64,000 bases of DNA from Kaustia mangrovi (GCF_015482775.1 NZ_CP058214.1:1178001-1242000), one strand, 5' to 3'. Counted from the first letter of the stretch, positions 38,833-47,336 are shown. The notes: generated by a model not told the origin, from the letters alone. Numbers and translations: made by a program.

Positions 38833-39054
38833 TTACGATCCGTCCAGCGCCACGTCTCCCGCATCGCCGTCGCTGTCGCCCTCGTCGGTTCGGCAGCTCA
38901 CCTGATCCTCCGACATACCGACCGTCGATGCAAAGAAGCCCGCGGCGGCGAGAGTGGGGATCACCCATACCATCTGCTCGGTAAGATAGGCCGCCGTATA
39001 GCTGGGAACCAGAACGATCAATGCCTTGATGAGCGCCAGCTTGAGATGTGGCAC
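38833..39054 (-). CDS. Small hypothetical membrane protein
   Basis: A 73-codon frame starting at GTG 39054, preceded by GGGGGGCGAG at a plausible distance. The product has a hydrophobic stretch of about 38 residues (LALIKALIVLVPSYTAAY, then WVIPTLAAAGFFAS) that could form two helices, and an acidic tail. I recognise no family. Its last codons coincide with a copy of the tRNA-Thr 3' end. It may be real or a remnant. Confidence 0.4.
   Translation of the reverse strand: MPHLKLALIKALIVLVPSYTAAYLTEQMVWVIPTLAAAGFFASTVGMSEDQVSCRTDEGDSDGDAGDVALDGS
38838..38853. repeat. Partial duplicate of tRNA-Thr 3' end (possible attachment-site remnant)
   Basis: ATCCGTCCAGCGCCAC at 38838-38853 matches 15 of 16 bases of the tRNA-Thr T-arm/acceptor segment 38746-38761 (ATCCGTCCAGCGGCAC). 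Direct repeats of a tRNA 3' end are the usual trace of site-specific integration. The copies are only 92 bases apart and no integrase is present, so this would be a collapsed element or chance. Confidence 0.4.
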
Positions 39055-39519
39055 CGCTCGCCCCCCATTTCATGAGCAGATCAGGGAGCCCGGCCAGAAC
39101 CTCGTGATCGTCACGAAAACAGAAGCTCCCCCGCCACTGCGGATCCGTTGCCCGGTTGCCCCCGCCTCCGCGGTCAGCGCGGTTTCTAGGGTGAGGCCAC
39201 TGCTCAGCCTCGAGACCAAACCCATGCGCATTTCTACCGGAGCGCCATATACTGCGCAATACGGGCGGAACCGGTTCGAAGGCCGGCGCGATAGCCGTGC
39301 CAAACAATCAGGGCCGATCCCAGAGTCATCATGGCACTGGACACGCAATCATAAGTTAATTATCATTTTATATACACGCATTGATAAACAACCCGCCGCT
39401 CCGCATGGCGCGTGACGGCTACCCGGATCCGTTCGCGAAAGGAGCGTTCATCGCCGGCTGTTCGATACCCCGGACTCAATCAAAAGTTGATTAACACAAA
39501 AACATCACATGAAACGAGC
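39055..39519. other. Intergenic region, A+T-richer, before the GDPD/HAD/nucleotidyltransferase operon
   Basis: No convincing gene in these 465 bases. A 92-codon minus-strand frame at 39070-39348 has no domain, hydrophobic segment or ribosome site that supports it. Bases 39340-39400 (ATAAGTTAATTATC, TTTATATAC) and 39478-39518 are strikingly A+T-rich compared with the surrounding genes and probably hold the promoter of the operon starting at 39520. The composition break after a tRNA gene is compatible with past insertion. Confidence 0.5.
39478..39492. promoter_or_regulatory. Dyad upstream of GDPD-like gene, possible operator
   Basis: AATCAA-AAG-TTGATT is a perfect 6-base inverted repeat ending 27 bases before the start at 39520. 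Its position within the likely promoter suggests a repressor or activator site; no regulator gene is adjacent. Confidence 0.4.
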
Positions 39520-40158
39520 ATGGCACGGATCGGGATACTCGGCCATCGCGGCTGGTGGCGCAGGACGGAGGAGAGGAACACGCTCAAGGCGATGGAGCGC
39601 TGCTTCGCAGCAGGGTTCGGGGTGGAGACCGATCTTCGCGACCATGGCGGCGGCCTGGTGGTCAGTCACGATCCGCCGGATGCGGGCGCGCCTGCCTGGG
39701 CCGAGGTCCTCGCGCTGTGGGACCGTCATGGCCGGCCGGGCACACTCGCCCTCAACATCAAGGCCGACGGGCTCCAGAAGCGGATCGGCGAGGCGATGGC
39801 AGGCATTGGCCGCGACAGGTACTTCGTCTTCGACATGTCGGTTCCCGACACGGCCGGCTATCTCCATGACGGGCTCCCTGTCTTCGTCCGCCACAGTGAG
39901 CACGAGCCCGTGCCGGCCTTCTACGAGCGCGCGGACGGCATATGGCTCGACGCGTTCGAGGGCGAATGGACGACCGCGGAGACGTTCGACGCTCATATCC
40001 GCGCCGGCAAACGCCTGGCCCTTGTGTCCCCCGAGCTCCATGGCCGACCGCACAGGATGGTCTGGGCGCGCTGGCGATCATGGCTTGCCGGCAGCGATGC
40101 CGACATCCTGCTGTGTACCGATTTCCCGGATCAGGCGAAGGACGCGTTCAATGGCTGA
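39520..40158 (+). CDS. Glycerophosphodiester phosphodiesterase-like protein
   Basis: A 212-residue TIM-barrel-type enzyme. The GDPD motif set is visible: GHRGWW (His8-Arg9), ERNTL, ETDLRD and VVSHDPP, which supply the catalytic His pair and metal-binding Glu/Asp. The C-terminal LCTDFPD corresponds to the usual ITDFPD. Shorter than typical GDPDs (about 240-250), without a signal peptide, so cytoplasmic. Typical substrates are glycerophosphodiesters, but in this operon it may act on another phosphodiester. Start at ATG 39520; the next gene overlaps its stop by eight bases. Confidence 0.72.
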   Translation: MARIGILGHRGWWRRTEERNTLKAMERCFAAGFGVETDLRDHGGGLVVSHDPPDAGAPAWAEVLALWDRHGRPGTLALNIKADGLQKRIGEAMAGIGRDRYFVFDMSVPDTAGYLHDGLPVFVRHSEHEPVPAFYERADGIWLDAFEGEWTTAETFDAHIRAGKRLALVSPELHGRPHRMVWARWRSWLAGSDADILLCTDFPDQAKDAFNG

Positions 40159-40795
40159 GATCAAGGCGATCCTCTTCGACATGGATGGCGTGCTGGTGGA
40201 TGCGCGCGACTGGCACTACGAGGCTCTGAACAAGGCGCTGGCGCCCTTCGGCATGGAGATCGGCCGCGACGAGCACCTGTCCACCTTCGACGGCCTGCCG
40301 ACGCGCCGCAAGCTCAAGACGCTCAGTGCCTCGCGCGGCCTGCCGGAAGCCCTCCACGAATTCCTCAACGCGCTGAAACAACGCTATACCGCGCAGATCG
40401 TTGCGACGAGCTGCCGCCCGGACTTCCATATCCAGTACGCCCTGTCGAGCCTGCATCAGGACGGCTACCGGATCGCGGTCTGCTCCAATGCGGTGCGCCG
40501 GACGGTCGACCAGATGATGGAGATGGCGGGCCTGTCCGACTATCTCGACCTCTCGCTGTCCAACGAGGATGTCGAACGCGCCAAGCCCGATCCGGAAATC
40601 TACACTACCGCCATGGCGCGGCTGGACCTTGCACCCGGCGACTGCCTGATCGTGGAGGACAACGACAACGGCATCCGCGCGGCCCGGGCGAGCGGCGGGC
40701 ATGTGATGGAGGTCTCCGGCGTGACGGACGTGACCTATGACCGCATCCGGTCGTCCATAGAACTCGCCGCGCGCGAACCGGAGTGCGCCCCATGA
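40151..40795 (+). CDS. HAD-superfamily phosphatase/phosphomutase (beta-phosphoglucomutase-like)
   Basis: A 214-residue HAD protein with a helical cap. Motif I is FDMDGVLVDA (nucleophile and acid/base Asp), motif II VCSNA, motif III Lys in AKPDPEIY, and motif IV IVEDNDNGIRAA. The layout matches sugar-phosphate phosphatases and beta-phosphoglucomutases. It overlaps both neighbours (eight bases upstream, ATGA downstream), so its product is made in step with the nucleotidyltransferases and probably acts on the same sugar or alcohol phosphate. Confidence 0.88.
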   Translation: MAEIKAILFDMDGVLVDARDWHYEALNKALAPFGMEIGRDEHLSTFDGLPTRRKLKTLSASRGLPEALHEFLNALKQRYTAQIVATSCRPDFHIQYALSSLHQDGYRIAVCSNAVRRTVDQMMEMAGLSDYLDLSLSNEDVERAKPDPEIYTTAMARLDLAPGDCLIVEDNDNGIRAARASGGHVMEVSGVTDVTYDRIRSSIELAAREPECAP

Positions 40796-42285
40796 ATATC
40801 CTGATCCCCATGGCCGGCGGCGACAGCTTCTTCCCGCGCGAGGACTTCCACTTTCCAAAGCCCCTGATCGAGATCGCCGGCGTGCCGCTGATCGAGCGTG
40901 TCGTCGCTAATCTCACCGCCTCGCTCGCGGGCCGCCCGATCTTCATCGCCCGCGCGGAGGACTGTCGGCAATTCTCCATCGACCAGATCATCCGGCTGCT
41001 GTGCGGCGACGATACCGAGGTGCTGGCGCTCGACAATCCGACGCGGGGCGCGGCCTGTTCCGCGCTCATGGCCGTCGACCATATCGATACCGAAGAACCG
41101 CTGATCGTCTCCAATGGCGACCAGCTGATCGAGGCCGACCTCGGTAGCATCGTCGCCGATTTCGAGCATCGCGGGCTCGATGCCGGCGTCATCACCTTCG
41201 CGTCGGTCCACCCCCGCTGGTCCTATGTGCGCACCGGCGAGACGGGCCTCGTCACGGAAGCCGCGGAAAAACGCGTGATCAGCCGCAACGCGATCGCCGG
41301 CTTCTACTATTTCCGCCACGGACGGGACTTCGTGGCCGCCGTCAAGCGCATGATCCTGCTCGGTGACGAGGTAGACGGCCACTACTATATCGCGCCGGCC
41401 CTCAACCAGATGATCCTGCAGGGCCAGCGCGTGGGCCACTGCTCGATTCCGGCGGGCGCCTATCGCAGCCTGTATTCGCCGCAGAAGATGCGCGAGTTCG
41501 AAGCCCTCCTGCAGGAGGAACGGCGCACTGGCGAGACGGCGGACAAGGACCCCACCATCACGGTCGCCATTCCCATGGCGGGTGCAGGCAGCCGCTTCGC
41601 GAAGGTCGGCTACGACAAGCCCAAGCCGTTCATCGACGTCCAGGGGCGCCCGATGATCGGCCATGTTCTCGACAATCTCGATGTTCCGAAGGCGCGCTAC
41701 GTGCTCATCGCCCAGCAGGACCATCTCGACGCGGAGCGCGCGCTCGCCGATACGCTCCGGCGCGAGCATAGCGTCTCATTCGTCCCCATCTCGGGGTTGA
41801 CGGAGGGGGCAGCCTGCACCGTTCTCAGGGCGCGCGCACTCATCGCCGACGACACCCCGCTCCTGATTGCCAACAGCGACCAGCTCGTCGACTTCGATGC
41901 CGGCGACTTCATCCGCGACTGCCGACGGCGCGGCCTCGACGGCTCCATCCTGGTATTCCGCGACGAGGGGCGCGACCCCAAATGGTCGTTCGCCAGGCTC
42001 GACCGGAACGGCCTAGTGGCGGAGGTGCGCGAGAAGGAGCCGGTCTCCGACCTCGCGACCGCCGGCATCTATCTGTTCATGCGCGGCCGGACCTTCCTCG
42101 ACGCGGCCATCGACATGATCGCCCGCAATGAGCGCGTCAACGGCGAATTCTATGTCGGCCCGGTCTATAACGACGCCATCGCCGCCGGCGCGCGGATCGG
42201 CCTCTACGAGGTGCCCGCGGGCGCCATGCACGGACTCGGCACGCCGGAGGATCTCGATCTCTACCTGGAGCATATCGCCGGGTGA
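40792..42285 (+). CDS. Tandem two-domain sugar-phosphate nucleotidyltransferase
   Basis: A 497-residue protein built from two homologous nucleotidyltransferase (GT-A-like) domains. Domain 1 (about 1-235) begins ILIPMAGGDSFF with FPKPLIEIAG; domain 2 (about 245-497) begins VAIPMAGAGSRF with KPKPFIDVQG, the canonical NTP-binding form. Both keep a metal-binding segment (SNGDQLIEAD, ANSDQLVDFD) and a glutamate-lysine loop. Domain 1 has lost the G-x-G-x-R glycine pattern, so it may be regulatory or bind a different substrate. Such fusions are unusual. Overlaps both neighbours by four bases. Confidence 0.82.
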   Translation: MNILIPMAGGDSFFPREDFHFPKPLIEIAGVPLIERVVANLTASLAGRPIFIARAEDCRQFSIDQIIRLLCGDDTEVLALDNPTRGAACSALMAVDHIDTEEPLIVSNGDQLIEADLGSIVADFEHRGLDAGVITFASVHPRWSYVRTGETGLVTEAAEKRVISRNAIAGFYYFRHGRDFVAAVKRMILLGDEVDGHYYIAPALNQMILQGQRVGHCSIPAGAYRSLYSPQKMREFEALLQEERRTGETADKDPTITVAIPMAGAGSRFAKVGYDKPKPFIDVQGRPMIGHVLDNLDVPKARYVLIAQQDHLDAERALADTLRREHSVSFVPISGLTEGAACTVLRARALIADDTPLLIANSDQLVDFDAGDFIRDCRRRGLDGSILVFRDEGRDPKWSFARLDRNGLVAEVREKEPVSDLATAGIYLFMRGRTFLDAAIDMIARNERVNGEFYVGPVYNDAIAAGARIGLYEVPAGAMHGLGTPEDLDLYLEHIAG

Positions 42286-43016
42286 GCTCAGGCCTCACAT
42301 GCATCGTCCCGCTCGCCGGGCCGGACGTCGTGCAGCCGGGCGGGCGGATCAAGCCGCTCTCGGAGGTGGAGGGCATGCCGCTGGTGGAGCGTGCCATCAC
42401 CTCGCGGCGCTGGTGGCGGGAGGGACTCGTCAATTCCTCTGGCCTGATCTTCGTCCTGAGATCCGACCTGCCGGAGACCGCCGTCATCGACCGTGTCCTG
42501 CAAACGCGCTTTCCCGGCTGCCGCACGGTCCGCCTCGGCGGGCTCACGCGCGGCGCGCTCCTGTCGGCCATGGCGGGGAGCGCCCTCGTCGACCGCTTCG
42601 ACACACCCCTGTGCATCGATCTCGTCGACATTCTCTACGAGATCGACCCCGGGCCGGTGGCCGCATTCCTGTCGGATCCCGGAGCGGACGGCCTCGTCCC
42701 CTGGTTCCGGGCAAGCGAGCCCAGCTACAGCTATCTCGTCACCGACGACGCGGGCCATGTGACGGAGACTGCTGAAAAGCGGGTCATCTCCCAACGCGCC
42801 TCGGCGGGCACCTATTTCTTCCGGAACGCGGCCGTTTTCCTCAAGGCGGCCGCCTGGTCCATGACGGCGACGCGGGACGGACCGAACGGCGGCCCTGTCT
42901 TCGTCTGCCCCGCCTATAACGGCCTGATCGAGGCCGGCGGGCGCATCGACGCCATCGAGGTGCACGAGGTGGTTCCGCTCTCCCCCGCCTTTCACGCCCC
43001 GATGGGTGCGGGATAA
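42282..43016 (+). CDS. Divergent nucleotidyltransferase-like protein, paralogue of the preceding gene
   Basis: A 244-residue protein whose VPLAGPDVVQPGG and IKPLSEVEGMPLVER align with the start of the preceding domains. TETAEKRVISQRASAGTYFF is nearly the same as the TEAAEKRVISRNAIAGFYYF stretch of domain 1. The expected nucleotide loop glycines and the S-N-x-D-Q motif are altered (CIDLVDILYEID), so catalysis is doubtful. GTG 42282 overlaps the upstream stop (GTGA). It is best read as a third copy of the same fold in one operon. Function unknown. Confidence 0.7.
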   Translation: MSSGLTCIVPLAGPDVVQPGGRIKPLSEVEGMPLVERAITSRRWWREGLVNSSGLIFVLRSDLPETAVIDRVLQTRFPGCRTVRLGGLTRGALLSAMAGSALVDRFDTPLCIDLVDILYEIDPGPVAAFLSDPGADGLVPWFRASEPSYSYLVTDDAGHVTETAEKRVISQRASAGTYFFRNAAVFLKAAAWSMTATRDGPNGGPVFVCPAYNGLIEAGGRIDAIEVHEVVPLSPAFHAPMGAG

Positions 43017-43143
43017 CAGGACCGCGACGGTTCCCGGGCGATCCCCCACACATTGCGGATGGCGGTGCCGTAATATTACCATTGCGCTGTGCCACCCAGC
43101 GGTATCGAATCCTGACCCCCTAGAACGGAGGACGGCAGCGCGC

Positions 43144-44937
43144 ATGGCGAGCCTCGACGTCGTCGCATGGCTACTCCTGATCGGATCGGCCCTGATCCTG
43201 ATCGGTATTGCCTCGAGCCTGGTCGCGCGGCGCTTCGGCGCTCCCCTGCTCTTCGTCTTCCTGCTGATCGGCATGCTCGCCGGCCAGGACGGGCCGGGCG
43301 GCATCGTCTTCAACGACTATCAGGCAACCTATCTGGTCGGCTCCACCGCCCTTGCCATCATCCTGTTCGACGGGGGCTTGCGCACGCGCCTGTCGATCTT
43401 CCGGGGCGTGCTGGTGCCGGCGCTGCTGCTCGCCACCGTCGGCGTCGTGCTGACGACAGCCATACTGGCCGTCATCATCGCCTTCGTGCTCGATTTCAGC
43501 TGGCTCGAATCGGCGCTTCTCGGCGGGATCGTGGCCTCCACGGACGCCGCCGCCGTGTTCTTCCTCCTGCGCTCGGGCGGCCTGCAGCTCCGGCCCAAGG
43601 TCGGCGCCATCCTGGAGATCGAATCCGGCACCAACGACCCGATCGCCATGTTCCTGACGGTGCTGCTGACCGGGCTCGTGCTCTCCGACGGGGTCGCGGG
43701 CGGATCGCTCGTCGCGCTCGACCTCGTCAGGCAGGGGCTGATCGGCGCGGCCTTCGGCACAGCCGGCGGCTTTGCCGCGGTGTGGTGCCTCAACCGGCTC
43801 GACCTGCCCTCCGGCCTTCACCCTCTGCTCGTCAGCGCGGCGGTGGTCCTCGTCTTCGCGCTCGCGGGCCTTGTCGGCGGCAGCGGCTTCCTCGCCGTCT
43901 ATCTGATGGGCCTCGTGCTCGGCAACCGGCCGATCCGGGCCTATCCCTCCATCGTCTCCTTCCACGAGGCGGCGACATGGCTCAGCCAGATCGTGATGTT
44001 CCTCGTGCTGGGCCTCCTGGTCACGCCGACGACGCTCGTCGAATATGCCGTGCCGGGCGTCATCATCGCAGTGCTGCTCATCCTCCTCGCGCGCCCCGCC
44101 GCCGTAGTCCTGTGCCTCCTGCCCTTCGGCCTGCAATGGCGCGAGCTCGGCTTCGTCTCGTGGGTGGGCCTGCGCGGCGCGGTCAGCATCTTCCTCGCCG
44201 CCATCCCGACGCTCGCGGGCGTTCCCGATGCGGATGCCTATTTCAATGTCGCCTTCTTCGTCGTGCTCATCTCGCTTGTCGTGCAGGGCTGGAGCATCCG
44301 CCCGCTCGCCATGAAGCTCGGCCTCGCCCTGCCGGGCAACGCGCCCTCGGTGAGCCGCGTGGAGCTCGACCTGCCCGGACAGGTCGACCAGGAACTCGTC
44401 GGCTACCCCCTGACGGAGGACGCGCCCGTTCTCGCGCTCGGCGCGCTGCCGCCCTGGGTCCGCCTCGTCATGGTGGTCCGCAAGGAAACCATCCATTCCG
44501 CCGAGGAGGCCGGCACGCTGAGACCCGGCGACTATGCCTATTTCCTCGTGCCGCCCCAGCGCGTCGACCGGCTCGACCGGCTGTTCACGCCGCGCCAGTC
44601 GCTCAGCCCGCCCTTCGGCGAACTGCCCGTCAACACGGACGCCGCGATCGCCGCCCTGGCCGAGCTCTACGGCCTCGTCGTACCCCAGGGGGACGAGGAC
44701 CTGACGGTCTGCGACTTCATGCTGAAATATCTCGACGACGAGCCGGAGACGGGCGATGCGCTGGTGGTGGGCGATGCCACGCTCGTCGTGCGCGAGGCCG
44801 GCGACGGCGAGATCCGCCGCATCGGCCTGCAGCTCCCCGAGCTCACCGCCAGCGGCTTCAATCTCGACCGGCTGTCGAGGCTGCGCCAGGACGCGGCCTC
44901 TCTGTGGCAGCGCACGCGCACAAGGGTGCGGCCCTGA
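43144..44937 (+). CDS. Potassium/proton antiporter, CPA1 family (NhaP2/CvrA-like)
   Basis: A 597-residue antiporter with about twelve helices (1-400), containing GGIVASTDAAAVFFLLR with the conserved Asp pair and EIESGTNDPIAMFL with the CPA1 N-D motif. A C-terminal TrkA-C-like and CorC-HlyC-like cytoplasmic region (about 410-597) is the hallmark of NhaP2. ATG 43144 follows GGAGG. It lies 127 bases after the nucleotidyltransferase-like gene and is likely independently transcribed. It exports K+ (or Na+) for H+ in alkaline or osmotic stress. Confidence 0.9.
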   Translation: MASLDVVAWLLLIGSALILIGIASSLVARRFGAPLLFVFLLIGMLAGQDGPGGIVFNDYQATYLVGSTALAIILFDGGLRTRLSIFRGVLVPALLLATVGVVLTTAILAVIIAFVLDFSWLESALLGGIVASTDAAAVFFLLRSGGLQLRPKVGAILEIESGTNDPIAMFLTVLLTGLVLSDGVAGGSLVALDLVRQGLIGAAFGTAGGFAAVWCLNRLDLPSGLHPLLVSAAVVLVFALAGLVGGSGFLAVYLMGLVLGNRPIRAYPSIVSFHEAATWLSQIVMFLVLGLLVTPTTLVEYAVPGVIIAVLLILLARPAAVVLCLLPFGLQWRELGFVSWVGLRGAVSIFLAAIPTLAGVPDADAYFNVAFFVVLISLVVQGWSIRPLAMKLGLALPGNAPSVSRVELDLPGQVDQELVGYPLTEDAPVLALGALPPWVRLVMVVRKETIHSAEEAGTLRPGDYAYFLVPPQRVDRLDRLFTPRQSLSPPFGELPVNTDAAIAALAELYGLVVPQGDEDLTVCDFMLKYLDDEPETGDALVVGDATLVVREAGDGEIRRIGLQLPELTASGFNLDRLSRLRQDAASLWQRTRTRVRP

Positions 44938-45019
44938 CGCGTATGCCGCTCGTCCGCCCCCGGACGCCGTGATATAGTCGAGCTCCGGGGAGAGGAGCGA
45001 ACGTCTCGGGACAATCCAA

Positions 45020-45877
45020 ATGCATCGTTATGTCTGGCTGCTTGCGCTGGCGGCCTCGTTCAGCGCGTCCATTCATGCGGTCCGTGCCGAAACGCCGGAA
45101 GAGCGCGGCGCCTATCTCGTCGAAACCGTCGCGGCCTGCGGCAACTGCCATACGCCGAGAGGGCCGGATGGCGCCCCGCTCACCGGAAAGGCGCTGGCCG
45201 GCGGGGTCGTCATCGAGCTGCCGGCCTTCACCGCCATCGGCGCCAACATCACGCCCGATATCGAGACCGGCATCGGCGGCTGGAGCGACGCGGAGATCGC
45301 CACCGCCATCCGCGAGGGCAAGCGGCCGGACGGAACGCTGATCGGTCCGCCCATGCCGTTCAACTTCTACCGCCATATCTCCGACCGCGACATGCACGCC
45401 ATCGTCGCCTATCTCAGGACCGTCCCGGCCGTCGCCAACGAGGTGCCGGCCTCCGAATACCGAATTCCCCTGCCCGATGCCTACGGACCTCCGGCGACCC
45501 CAGTGCCGGAGGTGCCGCGCGACGACAAGGTCGCCTATGGCGCCTATCTCGCCGGCCCCGTCGGCCATTGCCTTGAATGCCACACGCCCAGGGTGGGCGG
45601 CCATCCGGACCTTGAGAACCGGCCCGGCGCCGGCGGCATGGAACTGCCGGCCCCCGGCGGCGGGATCGTCGTGGCGCCGAACATCACGCCCCATTCCGAC
45701 AAGGGGATCGGTAGCTGGAGCGATGCGGAGATCAAGACCGCCATCACCCGGGGCGTACGCCCGGACGGCACCGAGCTCGCGCCGGTCATGGCATTTGCCT
45801 GGTATGCGAACATGTCGGAGGAGGATCTCGACGCCATCGTCGCCTATCTGCGCACGCTGAAGCCCGTGTCGCACTAG
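45020..45877 (+). CDS. Exported di-haem cytochrome c
   Basis: A 285-residue periplasmic protein with a signal peptide (about 1-23, ending VRAE) and two class I cytochrome domains. The haem sites are CGNCH near 40 and CLECH near 186, each followed by a conserved PNIT/ANIT and GIG.WSDAEI segment with the distal Met later (PPMPFNFY; APVMAFAWY). The pattern resembles the cytochrome subunits of membrane dehydrogenases for alcohols, sugars or aldehydes. No dehydrogenase is adjacent. CcdA (17507) would assist its maturation. Confidence 0.92.
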   Translation: MHRYVWLLALAASFSASIHAVRAETPEERGAYLVETVAACGNCHTPRGPDGAPLTGKALAGGVVIELPAFTAIGANITPDIETGIGGWSDAEIATAIREGKRPDGTLIGPPMPFNFYRHISDRDMHAIVAYLRTVPAVANEVPASEYRIPLPDAYGPPATPVPEVPRDDKVAYGAYLAGPVGHCLECHTPRVGGHPDLENRPGAGGMELPAPGGGIVVAPNITPHSDKGIGSWSDAEIKTAITRGVRPDGTELAPVMAFAWYANMSEEDLDAIVAYLRTLKPVSH

Positions 45878-45887
45878 GTTGCTTTCA

Positions 45888-45910
45888 GGAAAAGTGGAGA
45901 CCACTTTTCC
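45888..45910. repeat. Intergenic palindrome of rhizobial-repeat type / terminator-like hairpin
   Basis: GGAAAAGTGG-AGA-CCACTTTTCC is a perfect 10-base inverted repeat 11 bases after the cytochrome stop, in the wider context TTTCAGGAAAAGTGG and TTCCGGTTCGAAAGCGCG. Similar palindromes are frequent in intergenic DNA of Hyphomicrobiales. The 10-base stem could also end transcription; the arm itself has TTTT. Confidence 0.55.
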
Positions 45911-46028
45911 GGTTCGAAAGCGCGGCGATACAGGGACCTGGAGGGCATTGAGTGAACATGAGTTCACGAAATGCGCTCCAGGCACCAAACCCGGCCGGGG
46001 ACCTCCCTGAAGCCCGCCAGCACACGCC

Positions 46029-47336
46029 TCAGCCGCCGGCGGGAGCCTCCTCGTTCTCGCCGGAGACCTCGTCCGTCCAGGCGGTGCCCATCGGCGTCGT
46101 GCGGGTAGGCACGACCACATACGACACCTGATCGTCGCCGCTCGGCGCTTCCCGCCGTGTCATGCGGTAGAGGGCAAAAAGTGCGATCCCCGCATGGACG
46201 ACGCAGAGATACCACAGGAAGCCCTCCGCTCCGACGCGGCCCATGACCCAGCCCGTGGTCGACGGCCCGAGCACCGCGCCGAGCCCGCCGACGAGCACCA
46301 GCCCGCTGCTGGCGGCGACCATCTGGCGCGGCTCCAGATGGTCGTTGGCATAGGCCAGGAACAGCGAGTAGAGCGTCAGCGCCGTGCCCCCGATCCCCGC
46401 GGCGATGGCCATGAAGCCGATCCTGGAGATATCTGCGACCGGCACGGCGAGCGCGGCAAGCGCGGCGGCCGCCAGCGCCGTCCCGGTAATCACCTTGCGC
46501 CGGTCCATGATGTCGGAGAGCTTGCCGATCGGCCACTGAAGCACCGCGCCGCCGGCGATCAGCACGCCCATGAAGACAGAAACCTCCGCAACGGAGAGCC
46601 CGCTCATGCGCGCATAGACGGCGCCCATGCCGAAGATGGTTCCGTTGACGATGCCGGTCGCGAAACAGCCGAGCGTGCCGAGCGGCGTGATCCGGTAGAG
46701 CTGCCTCAGGCTCAGCGGATCGGGCGCGTCCGAATCGGGCTGGCGCGTGGCCGACAGCAGGATCGGGACGACCGCGAAGGACACGATCACCGAAATCAGG
46801 ATGAACAGGTCCGGCGTCGACGGGCTGGCGACATTGAGCAGCGCCTGTCCGCCGCCGAGCCCCATGAAGGTCACGATCATGTAGACGGACAGAAGCCGCC
46901 CGCGCAGCTCGTTGCTCGCCCGGTCGTTCAGCCAGCTCTCCGCGACCACATAGAGCCCGGCATAGGCGAAGCCCGTGAACAGCCGCATGAGTCCCCACAC
47001 GACCGGCGTGACGAAGACCGCATGAACGAGGATCGTCATCGAGGCGAGGGAGGCCAGCGCCGCGAACACGCGCACATGGCCGACGCGGGCCACCGCGCGC
47101 GGCGTGAGCGTTGAGCCCGCCAGGAAGCCCACGAAATAGCCCGACATGACGAGGCCGGTCACCGTGGAGCCGAAATCCTCCGTGGAGGCGCGCACGCCGA
47201 GCAGGCTGCTCTGCAGCCCGTTGCCGACCATCAGAAGGCCGATGCCGAACAGCAGCGCCCACACGCCCCAAGCGGCAGACAGCGTTTCGTTGCGGGCCAC
47301 GCGGGCAGCAAGGCTCGAAGCCATGACGGCCTCCAT
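46029..47336 (-). CDS. Major facilitator superfamily transporter (YcaD-like)
   Basis: A 435-residue, twelve-helix permease. GLVMSGYFVGFLAGS is the loop 2-3 region; RLFTGFAYAGLYVVAESWLND is typical of the YcaD/UPF0226 group; and IGKLSDIMDRRKVI is the second-half MFS motif. The first Met at 47336 or the Met five codons later may be the start. It is divergent from terB. The 275-base gap 47337-47611 contains a short GCGGGC-TCAAT-GCCCGC hairpin and no gene. The substrate is unknown. Confidence 0.9.
   Translation of the reverse strand: MEAVMASSLAARVARNETLSAAWGVWALLFGIGLLMVGNGLQSSLLGVRASTEDFGSTVTGLVMSGYFVGFLAGSTLTPRAVARVGHVRVFAALASLASMTILVHAVFVTPVVWGLMRLFTGFAYAGLYVVAESWLNDRASNELRGRLLSVYMIVTFMGLGGGQALLNVASPSTPDLFILISVIVSFAVVPILLSATRQPDSDAPDPLSLRQLYRITPLGTLGCFATGIVNGTIFGMGAVYARMSGLSVAEVSVFMGVLIAGGAVLQWPIGKLSDIMDRRKVITGTALAAAALAALAVPVADISRIGFMAIAAGIGGTALTLYSLFLAYANDHLEPRQMVAASSGLVLVGGLGAVLGPSTTGWVMGRVGAEGFLWYLCVVHAGIALFALYRMTRREAPSGDDQVSYVVVPTRTTPMGTAWTDEVSGENEEAPAGG

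Noticed and set aside
39070-39348. 92-codon minus-strand frame in the intergenic region
   Set aside because: No ribosome-binding site, hydrophobic pattern or family; coding potential looks poor.
43085-43112. Second tRNA-Thr-like fragment (TCGAATCC) after the nucleotidyltransferase operon
   Set aside because: Only eight bases match, which is expected by chance at this scale.
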